64,000 bases of DNA from JALYLC01 sp035696365 (GTDB lineage: Bacteria; Actinomycetota; Thermoleophilia; Gaiellales; JALYLC01). Shown here piece after piece: positions 50,910 through 60,036 of the stretch (positions are counted from its first letter, which is position 1; every line of letters begins with the position of its first letter). The position numbers were made by a program, and so were the translations under genes. Location of the stretch: the NCBI GenBank assembly GCA_035696365.1, contig DASRQS010000091.1, positions 1-64,000 on the forward strand, written 5' to 3'. The notes beneath the pieces are model-generated. The model did not search any database. It worked only from the letters and a program-made list of their open reading frames with translations, and was not told the origin of the DNA.

Positions 50910-52259
50910 ATGGCCTCCCGCACACGATCGATCGCAGCACGAGCAGGTGTCGTGCTCGGTGTCGCGGCCATCGTGGTCGCGGGCGGCCTGCTGGCCGGCC
51001 TGCGGGGTGGTGGAGCTTCCACCACCCCGCCGGCCGCGCCCAGCGCGGTGCGCGCCACGCTCGACCCCGTCACCTCGCTGACAGGCGATGCCATTCAGGT
51101 GAGTGAGTTGCAGAGCCGATTGGCACTCCACCCTGCCAATGCCCGCCTGCAGGGCGATCTCGGCATCGCCTATCTGCAGCGGGCGCGTGAGACGAACGAC
51201 CCCTCGTACTACACGAAGGCGCACACGCTGCTCAATCGCTCCCTCAAGCGTGACCCGGGCGGAATCGACGCCACGATAGGCGAGGGCTCGCTGGCGCTGT
51301 CCTACCACGATTTCCGCGAGGCGCTGCGGCTGGGCACGCGCGCGCTCGCCCTCTCGCACGGGTTCTCGCCGCCGGCGCTCGCCATGATCGGCGACGCCTC
51401 CGTGGAGCTCGGCCGTTACCCGCAGGGCTTCGCGGCGTTCGCGCGCCTGGGCAAGCTGCGCCCCGGCCTCGTCGCCTATGCGCGGCTCAGCTACGCGCGT
51501 GAGTTGCAGGGAGACGTCGCGGGCGCGACGCGCCTCATGCGCCGCGCCGTCGACGCCGGCTCGGGCGCGCCTGAGAATACGCAGTGGACGCGCGTGCAGC
51601 TGGCGGCGCTCCTGCTCAAGTCCGGCCACACCGACGCGGCCGCCAGGGAGTACCGCCACGCGCTCGCGCTGCTCCCCGACTACGCGCGCGCCGAGGCCGG
51701 CCTCGGCGCCGTCGCCGTCGCGCGCGGCAATCTGCCGCTGGCGCAGCAGTGGTACGAGCGCGCCGCCTCGCATCTGCCGCTGCCCGACATCGTCGCGCAG
51801 CTCGGCGACGTGCGCGAGGCGCGAGGGAACAAGGCGGGTGCCAGGGAGGCCTACACCCTCGTCGGCGTCGAGAACGCGCTGTTCATCCGCGCCGGCGGCA
51901 ACGCCGATCTCGAGACGGCGCTCTTCGACGCCTCGCGCCGCGGCATGATCTCGCGAGCTGCCGGCGTCGAGCTGGCGCGCACGGCGCTCGCCTTCCGTCC
52001 CTCCGTGTACGGCCACGACGCGCTCGGCTGGGCGCTGTATGCCGCCGGGAAGTGCAAGCAGGCGCTGCCGCAGGCGAAGCTCGCGAACCGCCTTGGCACC
52101 ATCGACCCGCAGCTGTCCTGGCACCTCGGTGCGATCGCGGCCTGCGCCGGGAAGCGCGACCTCGCGCGCACGGCGCTGCGCAAGGCGCTGGCACGCACGC
52201 CGCGCTTCCATCCGCTCGACGCACCGGCGGCCCGGCGACTCCTGGCGAGCCTCTCGTGA
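50910..52259 (+). CDS. Membrane-anchored TPR protein
   Basis: 449 residues. N-terminal transmembrane segment (about 8-30), then helical repeats fitting TPRs: LQGDLGIAYLQRARETNDPS, RYPQGFAAFARLGKLRPGLV, GHTDAAAREYRHALALLPDY and GNLPLAQQWYERAASHLPLP. Such proteins scaffold partners; here likely the secreted DUF4331 protein and the NicO transporter of the same operon. GTGA overlap with the next gene. Confidence 0.85.
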   Translation: MASRTRSIAARAGVVLGVAAIVVAGGLLAGLRGGGASTTPPAAPSAVRATLDPVTSLTGDAIQVSELQSRLALHPANARLQGDLGIAYLQRARETNDPSYYTKAHTLLNRSLKRDPGGIDATIGEGSLALSYHDFREALRLGTRALALSHGFSPPALAMIGDASVELGRYPQGFAAFARLGKLRPGLVAYARLSYARELQGDVAGATRLMRRAVDAGSGAPENTQWTRVQLAALLLKSGHTDAAAREYRHALALLPDYARAEAGLGAVAVARGNLPLAQQWYERAASHLPLPDIVAQLGDVREARGNKAGAREAYTLVGVENALFIRAGGNADLETALFDASRRGMISRAAGVELARTALAFRPSVYGHDALGWALYAAGKCKQALPQAKLANRLGTIDPQLSWHLGAIAACAGKRDLARTALRKALARTPRFHPLDAPAARRLLASLS

Positions 52260-53815
52260 AGGCCATGTGGCACACGCCGCGAGTGCCACTTGGCCTCGTT
52301 CGCGCTGGGCTGATCGGCGCCCTCGCCCTTGCTGCGCTCGTCCCGGCGGTCGCCATGGCCCACCCACTCGGCAACTTCACGGTCAATCAGTACTCCCGCC
52401 TCGACCTGAGCCAGAGCGGCGTCTCCGTGCGCTACGTGCTCGACATGGCCGAGATCCCGACCTTCCAGCGCCGGCAGATCGTCGACGCCAACGGCGACGG
52501 GCGCATCTCCACGGCGGAGGCCGCGAGCGAGAGCAGGCGGCTGGTCGCGATCGTCGCACCGCATCTGCGCCTGCTGGCGGACGGCCGTCCGGTGCGCCTC
52601 GCCGTCGAGGAGCAGCACGTCCGCTTCCCGCGCGGGCAAGGCGGCCTCTCCACGACCCGGCTCGACGCGCGCTTCCGCGCCGTGGGCCTGAAGCTCGGCG
52701 GCACGCCGCACACGTTCGAGCTGTCCAACAGCTACGCGACCGACCGCGTGGGCTGGCGGGAGCTGCTCGTCGCCCGCGACGACGGCGTCGCGGTGCGCTC
52801 GACCGACGCCTCGGTCGGGGACCGCACGCGGGCGCTCACGCACTATCCGACCGACCTCCTGCACTCGCCGCCCGACGTGCGCTCCGAGACGACCGTGGCG
52901 GCCCTCGGATCCGGCGGTCTGGCCGTGCAGGCGATCCCCTCGCACGACGAGTACGCGCCGGCCGTGGCCTCCGACTCCGCCAAGAGCGACGGCGGCTTCG
53001 TCTCACTGATCGAGAACGGCGGCGCACTCTCGCTGTGGGGCGCCATCGTGGCGCTCGGCCTCGCCCTCGTGTTCGGCATGTTCCACGCGCTCACGCCGGG
53101 TCACGGCAAGACGATGGTGGCTGCCTACCTGGCCGGTACCCGGGGCCAGGCGAAGCACGCGCTCATCCTCGGCGCCACGGTCACGGTGACGCACACGGCG
53201 GGCGTGTTCGCACTCGGCATCGTCACGCTCTCGCTCTCGCAGTTCATCGTCCCCGACCAGCTCTATCCGTGGCTCAACCTGGCCTCGGGAGTGATGGTCG
53301 TTGCAATCGGCGCCTTCGCGATCCGCGACCGCCTGCGCCGCTGGCTGCGCCCGGCGCGACCGCGCCCGGGCGCCGCGCCGGCCGCCCACGACCACGGGCA
53401 TGCCCACGATCACGGCCACGACCATGGGGCGCCTGCGCCTTCGGCCCACGATCACGGGCACGACCACGGTCACGGCCACTCGCACGCGGTCCCCGACGAG
53501 CTCTCGATGCGCTCGCTGGTCGCGCTCGGCGTCTCCGGGGGCCTTCTGCCGTGCCCCTCGGCGCTCGTGGTGCTCCTGTCAGCGATCGCGCTGCACCGGC
53601 TCGTCTTCGGGCTCGCCCTGATCGTGGCGTTCTCGTTCGGCCTCGCCTCGGTGATCTCGGGCATCGGGCTCGCGGTGCTCTACGCGCGCAAGCTGTTCAC
53701 GCGCCTGCCGTCGGACCACGGCCGGATCGTTCAGGTGCTCCCGGTCGCGAGCGCCGTGATCATCACGGTGCTCGGCGTGATCCTGACCGCGCGCTCGCTG
53801 CCCGGCGTGATGTAG
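52256..53815 (+). CDS. NicO-type nickel/cobalt transporter with extracytoplasmic EF-hand loop
   Basis: 519 residues from GTG 52256 (ATG 52265 possible). Signal peptide to about Ala35, an outer domain (36-250) holding a canonical EF-hand loop from Asp77 to Glu88 (DANGDGRISTAE), then six or so transmembrane segments with FGMFHALTPGHGKTMVAAYL and VTVTHTAGVFALG. A His/Asp-rich cytosolic or loop region at about 375-412 (AHDHGHAHDHGHDHG and similar) suits metal binding. It probably exports or imports Ni2+ or Co2+. DUF4331 and TPR partners are cotranscribed. Confidence 0.88.
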   Translation: MKAMWHTPRVPLGLVRAGLIGALALAALVPAVAMAHPLGNFTVNQYSRLDLSQSGVSVRYVLDMAEIPTFQRRQIVDANGDGRISTAEAASESRRLVAIVAPHLRLLADGRPVRLAVEEQHVRFPRGQGGLSTTRLDARFRAVGLKLGGTPHTFELSNSYATDRVGWRELLVARDDGVAVRSTDASVGDRTRALTHYPTDLLHSPPDVRSETTVAALGSGGLAVQAIPSHDEYAPAVASDSAKSDGGFVSLIENGGALSLWGAIVALGLALVFGMFHALTPGHGKTMVAAYLAGTRGQAKHALILGATVTVTHTAGVFALGIVTLSLSQFIVPDQLYPWLNLASGVMVVAIGAFAIRDRLRRWLRPARPRPGAAPAAHDHGHAHDHGHDHGAPAPSAHDHGHDHGHGHSHAVPDELSMRSLVALGVSGGLLPCPSALVVLLSAIALHRLVFGLALIVAFSFGLASVISGIGLAVLYARKLFTRLPSDHGRIVQVLPVASAVIITVLGVILTARSLPGVM

Positions 53816-53819
53816 GGAG

Positions 53820-54953
53820 CTAGGCGAAGCTCGGCTGCCCCGTGCGGTGGCGTGCGCGCAGCCAGCGCATCGCGGGTGCGAGGTCGGCGGGCGCCGACGA
53901 GACGCGCGCGTCGTAGAGGCGTGCGAAGCCATCCGAGGCGTAGAGCAGGACTGCCGAACCGCGCAGCTGGAGTGAATGGGGCACGCACGCCGGAGCGACG
54001 TCGTAGCGATCCAGCAGCCGTGGACGCCCGCCGGGGAGTGCGGCGTACAGCCGGAAATGGCGGGCCGCCTGCTTGGTGGACGGCACCGCCTCGTACGCGA
54101 CAGTGCCGTCCCGTTCGGCCGCGATCGAGCCGCCGAGCCGCCAGCCGCGCGGGAGCTTGGCGCGGAAGCGCGTGCGACCGGCGGCATCGAGCAGGACGAG
54201 GCGCGACGTGCTCGAGACCTCGATCAGCCCGTTCCCCAGCGATGACAGGAATACGAGCGACGGTCCTGCGAACCCGAGCGACTGCACGCGTGCGAGTGAG
54301 GTGGCGGAGATGCCGTCGCTGCGGATCACGCGGCCATGGCTGATCGCGTAGAAGCGGTTCGTGGACCAGTCCCAGATCGACGCCGATACGCGCATCGTGC
54401 GCGTCGGTGCCACCGGCCGTCCGTCCGCTCGCCAGACGCGCAGCTCGACGTGACTCCACGCAACCCCTGCGGTGATGACCCCGCGAGGCGTCCAGCCGAG
54501 CGGATAGGCCGCGGTCTTCAGCAGGTGTTCCTCGCCCGCGCCGTCGGTGACGAACAGCAGCCGGTGGTCATTGCGCGGGTGACCCGACCAGCGTGAGACG
54601 ACGTACGCCAAGCGTCGCTCGCTGCTGGTCGCCGCCGAGATGACCGTGAACGACATCGCGGTCCTGCGGTGCCGGAACGTCCGCCGTGACCGCCACACCA
54701 CGCGACCGGCTCTCACCCAGACGACGTGTCCGTCACGGAATGTCACGCCCTCTTCGGCCGCGGATTGCGCGCCGGGCGGAGAGGAAACGCGCTGCCGCGT
54801 TGTCAGACGGACCCGGCCGCCGGGCTCGAACACGACCTGCCCGCATCCCGCATCGAGCGCCACGGCCGCCGGGATGCTCGCCGGCGCGGCCGGCAGGGCC
54901 CGCAGGCAAGCCGGCTGCGCGCCCGGCGTTGCATGAATGACCATGCACGCCAT
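53820..54953 (-). CDS. Putative beta-propeller-like protein of unknown function
   Basis: 377 residues with repeated strand-rich units of about 40 residues (SSERRLAYVVSRWSGHPRND; ASIWDWSTNRFYAISHGRVI; SLGNGLIEVSSTSRLVLLDA), like a WD/PQQ-type propeller without a clear signature. The N-terminus is Ala-rich without an obvious signal peptide; the start is uncertain. No family recognised. Convergent with the NicO gene, 4 nt apart. Confidence 0.65.
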   Translation of the reverse strand: MACMVIHATPGAQPACLRALPAAPASIPAAVALDAGCGQVVFEPGGRVRLTTRQRVSSPPGAQSAAEEGVTFRDGHVVWVRAGRVVWRSRRTFRHRRTAMSFTVISAATSSERRLAYVVSRWSGHPRNDHRLLFVTDGAGEEHLLKTAAYPLGWTPRGVITAGVAWSHVELRVWRADGRPVAPTRTMRVSASIWDWSTNRFYAISHGRVIRSDGISATSLARVQSLGFAGPSLVFLSSLGNGLIEVSSTSRLVLLDAAGRTRFRAKLPRGWRLGGSIAAERDGTVAYEAVPSTKQAARHFRLYAALPGGRPRLLDRYDVAPACVPHSLQLRGSAVLLYASDGFARLYDARVSSAPADLAPAMRWLRARHRTGQPSFA

Positions 54954-55026
54954 ACGTGCCCGAGCCGCGGTCAGGTCCGAGAAGCTCCCCCACCAATGGA
55001 AGTATCAGTCGCTGCATGGACGACAC

Positions 55027-55032
55027 TAGGCT
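55027..55032 (+). promoter_or_regulatory. -10 hexamer TAGGCT that fixes ATG 55040
   Basis: TAGGCT lies seven bases before ATG 55040; the upstream in-frame ATG 55016 precedes it. Confidence 0.55.
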
Positions 55033-55039
55033 GGGACGC

Positions 55040-55408
55040 ATGGTGATCGCCTCCGCGGGGGTGTTTGGAACCGGCGTGCCCGTCGGCATCTTCGCCATCC
55101 TCGGCCTCAGGGTCCTTCTCTACGTCAAGAGGCGCAACGAGCGGGCCCAGCTCTATGGGCGACTCCCTCCCGATCATCTCGCGGAGCTGAAGGCTGCGCA
55201 CAGGCGGTCGGCGCTGATCGACATCGCGGCTCGGATCGTCTGGGTGATCGGCTTCCTCGCAACGCTCGTCGCCACGGTCGCGCTCGTGCACTGGCTGCTC
55301 GGTCCGGGCCTGGCGAGCATCCTCGTCGCCATCGCTCTCTGGCTTGCGCTGATGTTCGTGTTGTGGAAGCTGATCGGCGCCGGGGTTCGGGCCGCCTGGT
55401 ACCGCTGA
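55040..55408 (+). CDS. Small membrane protein of unknown function
   Basis: 122 residues with three hydrophobic segments (GVPVGIFAILGLRVLLYV; IVWVIGFLATLVATVALVHW; SILVAIALWLALMFVLWKLI) and a charged loop KRRNERAQLYGRLPPDHLAE between the first two. No family recognised. Confidence 0.75.
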   Translation: MVIASAGVFGTGVPVGIFAILGLRVLLYVKRRNERAQLYGRLPPDHLAELKAAHRRSALIDIAARIVWVIGFLATLVATVALVHWLLGPGLASILVAIALWLALMFVLWKLIGAGVRAAWYR

Positions 55409-55459
55409 GTCGCTCAAGCGGCAGCCTCGAGCCGACGTAACCGGGCCATATGGAGGTCG

Positions 55460-55465
55460 TAGACT
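55460..55465 (+). promoter_or_regulatory. -10 hexamer TAGACT, leaderless promoter of the cyclase-AAA gene
   Basis: TAGACT lies six bases before GTG 55472. Confidence 0.55.
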
Positions 55466-55471
55466 CGGCCA

Positions 55472-58400
55472 GTGGGGATCGCCTGCCCTTCCTGCAACGC
55501 CGAGCAACCGGTGGAGGCTCGTTTCTGCAGCATTTGCGGGACGCCTCTGCACCGAGCGTGCCCGGCCTGCGGAACCGAGCAGCTCGGTTCCGCCCGCTTC
55601 TGCTCAGCCTGCGGCTTCGCTCTGGCGCGCGATGGCGTGCGCCCCGCGGGAGTGGACGAGCGGCAGGAGCGGCGCGTCGTCACGGTCCTCTTCGCCGACC
55701 TTGCCGGTTCGACCGCGCTCGGCGAGCACCTTGACCCCGAGGATGTCCGCCAGCTCCAGGGCGAGCTCTTCGAGGTGCTGCACACCGAGGTCGAGAGGTT
55801 CGGCGGGACGACCGAGAAATTCATCGGTGACGCCATCCTGGCCGTCTTCGGAATCCCGCAGACACATGAGGATGATCCGGAACGAGCGGTGCGCGCCGCG
55901 CTCTCGGCGCATGAGAGGTTCACGGCCTTCGCCGATCGCGTCCGAGCGGAGTACGGCGCCGAGGTCGGCCTGCGGATCGGCGTCAATACGGGGGACGTCG
56001 TCGCCAGCCGCGAAGCCGCAGCACGTGGCGAGCTGATGGTCAGCGGCGATGCGGTCAACGTCGCCGCGCGCCTGCAGCAGAACGCGGAGCCCGGGGACGT
56101 GCTGGTCGGAGAGCGCACCCACGCCGCGACGAATCGCGTGATCTCCTACGGGCGGCGCAGAGACATCGATGCCAAGGGCCAGCAGGCGCCCGTCCCTGCA
56201 TGGGCCGCGCTGGCCGCGCCGGCCGAGCCAACCCTCCGCCCGGTCGGTCTCACCGCGCCGTTCATCGGCAGAGACGAAGAGGTCGCGATCCTCGGCGCGG
56301 TTGCCTCGCGGGTCAACCGCGAGCACGTCCCGCAGCTCGTGACGCTCTTCGGTCAGGCGGGGGTCGGGAAGTCGCGACTGCTCGCCGAGGTGCTCGAACG
56401 CCTCCCGGAGGCGCGCGTGCTGAAAGGACGCTGCCTGCCGTACGGCGAGGGCATCACGTATTGGTCGCTCGCCGAGGCGGCGAAGGCGGAGGCGGGGATT
56501 CTCGACACGGATCGTGTCGAGGCGGCGCTGCAGAAGCTCCGGACGTCCGTCACTTCGGTCGTCGAGGACGCTCGCGGTGATGTCTTCGACGCGATTGCGT
56601 GGTCGATCGGCTTCGCCGTCCCCGGCTCGCCGCTCATCACGGCCGACCCCGAGTACGTTCGGCGGTCGCTGGCGGACGCGTGGCAGCGATACCTCGGAGC
56701 GTCGGGTCGCCGGCAGGTCACCGTACTGGTCGTCGAGGATGTCCATTGGGCGTCCGCGGCGCTGCTCGACCTGGTGGAGCACCTCGCCGACACGCTTGCC
56801 GAGACACGAGTACTGGTCGTGTGCACGGCCCGGCCGGAATTCCTCGATCGCCGGCCGACCTGGGGAGCCGGCAAGCAGAACGCGACGACGCTGACGCTGG
56901 CGCCTCTCTCGGCGGACGAGTCCGCACGGCTCGTCTCGTCGCTGCTGGGCGAGGCGCACATGTCCGAGAGCCTGCGGCAGCCAATCCTGACGAGCGGCGA
57001 GGGCAATCCGTTCTTCCTCGAGGAGATGCTCCAGATGCTGATCGAGGAGCGGGCGCTCGAACGGCGGAACGGCAACTGGGTCGCGACGGGCCGGCTCTCC
57101 CATGTCCGCATCCCCGATTCCGTTCACGGCGTGATCGCCGCCCGGATCGACCTGCTCGACGCGGGCGCGCGCGACGCACTGCGCCGTTGCTCGGTCGTCG
57201 GCCGTGTCTTCTGGCCCTTGGCGGTCGATGTCGACGAGCAGGCGCTCGCCCCGCTGAGCAGGCGTGGGCTGGTGTCACCTCGCCCGCAGTCCGTGATGGC
57301 CGGGATGCAGGAATTCGCGTTCAAGCACGCGCTCACCCGCGACGTCGCATACGGCTCGCTGCCGCGCCCTGAACGGCGCCATCTGCATCGCCGGGTGGCC
57401 GAGTGGATTCAGCGCGTCGCTCCGGACAGGGGGGCCGAGACCGCAGAGCTCGCCGCGTACCACTACGGCGAGGCCATTGCCTACGGCGAGGACGATCCGG
57501 CGGTCGTCGGCCGCGCTTACGCCGTGCTCCTCAGCGCCGGCGAGTCGGCAATGCACAGGGGCGCGTTCGTCGCGGCTCGCACGCAATTCGAGCATGCCGA
57601 AACGTTGGCCGCCGATCCCGGCCAGCGAGCCTCGGCGCTGCTCCCCCTCGCTGAACTGGATGTCACGGAGGCCCGCTGGCAGGACGCGATCGATCGGCTG
57701 ACCATCGCGGAACAGCTCGCCGAGGCGGGCAATCCGCGCATGCTCTCGGCGGTGCTTGCACTGCGCTCACGGCTGTTCTGGATGACCGGCAGGTGGGACG
57801 AGGCGCTCGAGTCGGCGAACGGCGCCGTCTCGACGCTCGCGGGGCTCCCCGAGTCGGCACAGCTCGCCCGTGCACTCGCGCGGCGATCGCAGATCGAGAT
57901 GCTGAAGAACCGGCATGAGGCGATCGAGCACTCGCTCGAGGCGATCGCCGTCGCCGACCGCGTCGGAGACGTGTTCTCGAACGTGAACGCTCGCATCAAC
58001 CTCTTCACTGCGCGGGCCTCGGAAGGCGAAGGACCGGATGCGGACGAGATTCTCGGGATCGTGGAGGCGGCCGCCTCGGTGGGGGCCCACGAAGAGGCGT
58101 ACCGGGCGATCGTCAACTTCCTCTGGTCGGCGCTCGGCTTCGTATCCGTCGATCGGATCGAATCGGTCATCGCCGCCGGGCGGAAGGGACGATTGCCGCC
58201 GCCGCCGGTCATCGCCGCCTATCTCGAGCTCTCGGTCGCCGCGATGCTCTTCGTCCCCGCCGGTCGCTGGGCCGAGGCGGACGCGATCCTCGACGGCATC
58301 GACGGCCCCGCGCTCAGCGCGACGAGCAATCTTGTCTGGCGTCCGTCCGTGGGAGGACTCGCGTTGCGACGCGGCGACTATGCGGTCGCGGATGCGGTGC

Positions 58401-58924
58401 TCGCGGACCTCGGGCCGCTCGCGCTGGCGAGCGGAGAACCCCAGCGCATCGTCCCCATGGCGTCCGTCGTACTCCCGTGGCTGCTCCTCTCGGGCAAGCG
58501 CGAGGAGCTCCGAGCCGTCGCCATGGACGTCGTGGCCGCAGTCGAAGGACAGTGGCCGGCCGTGCTGTCCCTCGATGGCGTGCTGCGGACGCTCTTTGCG
58601 GCAGAGGAGTTCGAGTTGCTCGCCGCGACCACCGAGTCGCTCGGTCGGTCGCCGATTGTCAGCCGAGTAGGCAGACTCGAAATTTCCCTCATGGCTGCGC
58701 AGGGGCTCACCGCGCTGGCGGCCGCGGAGGTGGACGAGGCCGCCACGCACCTCTCCGCTGCGGTGGCCAGCCTGGATGAGCTCGGATTCGCCTACGACAG
58801 CGCGTGCCTGAAGCTGGAGCTGGCACAAGCGCTCGAGCGGGCCGGCGAGACGGTCGCAGCAGCGGAGAGACGGCAGGAGGCCACGGTCGTCTTCACCGGC
58901 ATCGGCTGCGTCAACCCGGTCTAG
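55472..58924 (+). CDS. Zinc-ribbon / class III cyclase / AAA ATPase / TPR regulator
   Basis: 1150 residues. Two zinc ribbons (Cys5, 8, 19, 22 and Cys30, 33, 44, 47), a class III adenylate/guanylate cyclase domain with metal Asp76 (VLFADLAGST) and Asp120 (KFIGDAILAVFG) and NVAARL near 197, then an ATPase with GQAGVGKS at 294-301 and VVEDVHWAS near 420, and a long TPR-like helical region to the C-terminus. This is the common actinobacterial cyclase-AAA-TPR regulator, here with an extra zinc-ribbon head. Product (cAMP or cGMP) unknown. The TAG stop is the first triplet of R1 copy 4. Confidence 0.92.
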   Translation: MGIACPSCNAEQPVEARFCSICGTPLHRACPACGTEQLGSARFCSACGFALARDGVRPAGVDERQERRVVTVLFADLAGSTALGEHLDPEDVRQLQGELFEVLHTEVERFGGTTEKFIGDAILAVFGIPQTHEDDPERAVRAALSAHERFTAFADRVRAEYGAEVGLRIGVNTGDVVASREAAARGELMVSGDAVNVAARLQQNAEPGDVLVGERTHAATNRVISYGRRRDIDAKGQQAPVPAWAALAAPAEPTLRPVGLTAPFIGRDEEVAILGAVASRVNREHVPQLVTLFGQAGVGKSRLLAEVLERLPEARVLKGRCLPYGEGITYWSLAEAAKAEAGILDTDRVEAALQKLRTSVTSVVEDARGDVFDAIAWSIGFAVPGSPLITADPEYVRRSLADAWQRYLGASGRRQVTVLVVEDVHWASAALLDLVEHLADTLAETRVLVVCTARPEFLDRRPTWGAGKQNATTLTLAPLSADESARLVSSLLGEAHMSESLRQPILTSGEGNPFFLEEMLQMLIEERALERRNGNWVATGRLSHVRIPDSVHGVIAARIDLLDAGARDALRRCSVVGRVFWPLAVDVDEQALAPLSRRGLVSPRPQSVMAGMQEFAFKHALTRDVAYGSLPRPERRHLHRRVAEWIQRVAPDRGAETAELAAYHYGEAIAYGEDDPAVVGRAYAVLLSAGESAMHRGAFVAARTQFEHAETLAADPGQRASALLPLAELDVTEARWQDAIDRLTIAEQLAEAGNPRMLSAVLALRSRLFWMTGRWDEALESANGAVSTLAGLPESAQLARALARRSQIEMLKNRHEAIEHSLEAIAVADRVGDVFSNVNARINLFTARASEGEGPDADEILGIVEAAASVGAHEEAYRAIVNFLWSALGFVSVDRIESVIAAGRKGRLPPPPVIAAYLELSVAAMLFVPAGRWAEADAILDGIDGPALSATSNLVWRPSVGGLALRRGDYAVADAVLADLGPLALASGEPQRIVPMASVVLPWLLLSGKREELRAVAMDVVAAVEGQWPAVLSLDGVLRTLFAAEEFELLAATTESLGRSPIVSRVGRLEISLMAAQGLTALAAAEVDEAATHLSAAVASLDELGFAYDSACLKLELAQALERAGETVAAAERRQEATVVFTGIGCVNPV

Positions 58925-58973
58925 AAGCTCACACTGAATCAGCGTGCCGCGCTGATTCAGTGCGAGCTTCCTA
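58922..58973. repeat. R1 element, full but diverged copy 4
   Basis: TAGAAGCTCACACTGAATCA-GCG pairs with CGCTGATTCAGTGCGAGCTT-CCTA around a short centre. It lies between convergent genes: left TAG ends the cyclase gene; in the right arm, on the minus strand, GGA AGC TCG CAC TGA gives the last residues and stop of the APH gene. Confidence 0.8.
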
Positions 58974-60036
58974 GGCCTCGCTCGGCCGTCGCGGCCGCGA
59001 CGCGCAAGAGGCTCGGCACGCCCTCGCCCAGGCTCGCAGTCCAGGGGTCGGCGGTCTCGCCGCGCAGGTAGCGCCCGTACAGGCCCTCGCAGAACACGGC
59101 CGCCTTCCACAGCGCGAGCGTCTCGTACCACGCCAGCCCGGCCACGCTGCGTCCGCTGCGCTCGGCATAGCGGGCGATCAGCCCGGCGCGATCCGGGAAG
59201 CCGTCGCTGCGCGTCACGGGTGAGAGATCGAGCACCGTCGGCGGCGAGTCCGCATCGCTCCAGGTCGCGACGAGGTAGCCGAGATCGGCAAGCGGGTCGC
59301 CGAGCGTTGCCAGCTCCCAGTCGAGCAGCGCCAGGACGCGCGGCTTGGCCGGGTCGAGCATGACGTTGCCGAGCCGGTAGTCGCCGTGCACGACACAGGC
59401 GCCGCCGGAGCGCGGCAACCCGTTGGCGAGCCACGCAGCCAGCTCGCCCACGAGCGGCAGCTCGCGCGTCGCGTTGTGCTCCCAGAGCGCCGTGAAGCGC
59501 CTGACCTGGCGCTCGAGATAGCCCTCGGCGCGGCCGAAGTCGGACAGGCCCGCGCTCGCGACGTCGACCGCGTGGAGCTCGGCGAGCGCGTCGACCAGAT
59601 CCTCTCCGGCCCGGCTGCGCGCCGCGGCGCTCCCGAGCGACGGAGGCAGCTCGCCCGTGACGACGTCGCCGTGCACTTCCTCCATCACGTAGAAGGGCAC
59701 GCCCAGCAGCTCGGACTCGCTGCAGACGGCGAGCACGCGGGGCACGCGCGCGCGACCGGCCAGGGCGCCCAGCACGCGCGCCTCGCGCAGCATGTCGTGC
59801 GCCGAGGGCGGGAGTGGCGGCCGCGGCGCCCGGCGCAGCACCAGCCGGACCCCGGCGCGCTCGAGCAGGAACGTCGCGTTGGAGTGCCCCGCGCCGATGC
59901 GCATCGCGGTCAGGGGCCCCCTGCCGAGGCCCTGCGCGTCGAGCCACGCCTCGAGCGGGCGCAGAACCACGAGCGGCGGCAGCGGCAGTGCCGCCGCCTG
60001 CTCGGGCGTGTCGACGACGTCGACCGGGCCGCTCAC
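58957..60036 (-). CDS. APH-fold phosphotransferase (ACAD10/11-like partner)
   Basis: 359 residues. Kinase-like fold with IGAGHSNATFLLERAGVRLV (nucleotide loop), catalytic CVVHGDYRLGNVMLD near 225 and metal-binding LLDWELATLGDPLADL. Members near acyl-CoA dehydrogenases may phosphorylate hydroxyacyl substrates, as in the APH half of ACAD10/11. It overlaps the ACAD gene by 4 nt. Its C-terminal GSSH-stop is encoded by R1 copy 4. Confidence 0.88.
   Translation of the reverse strand: MSGPVDVVDTPEQAAALPLPPLVVLRPLEAWLDAQGLGRGPLTAMRIGAGHSNATFLLERAGVRLVLRRAPRPPLPPSAHDMLREARVLGALAGRARVPRVLAVCSESELLGVPFYVMEEVHGDVVTGELPPSLGSAAARSRAGEDLVDALAELHAVDVASAGLSDFGRAEGYLERQVRRFTALWEHNATRELPLVGELAAWLANGLPRSGGACVVHGDYRLGNVMLDPAKPRVLALLDWELATLGDPLADLGYLVATWSDADSPPTVLDLSPVTRSDGFPDRAGLIARYAERSGRSVAGLAWYETLALWKAAVFCEGLYGRYLRGETADPWTASLGEGVPSLLRVAAATAERGLGSSH

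Noticed and set aside
48382..50940. 852-codon minus-strand frame over the kinase and DUF4331 gene
   Set aside because: No recognisable domain; it only spans two well-supported genes in another frame, as expected at this GC content.
53380..53490. Tandem CACGATCACGG-like DNA repeat, possible CRISPR or minisatellite
   Set aside because: It encodes the His/Asp-rich loop of the NicO transporter in frame; no spacers.
57767..59947. 726-codon minus frame covering the cyclase end and APH
   Set aside because: Composition of a shadow (Arg/Ala/Gly). The APH protein lies in a different frame with its motifs.
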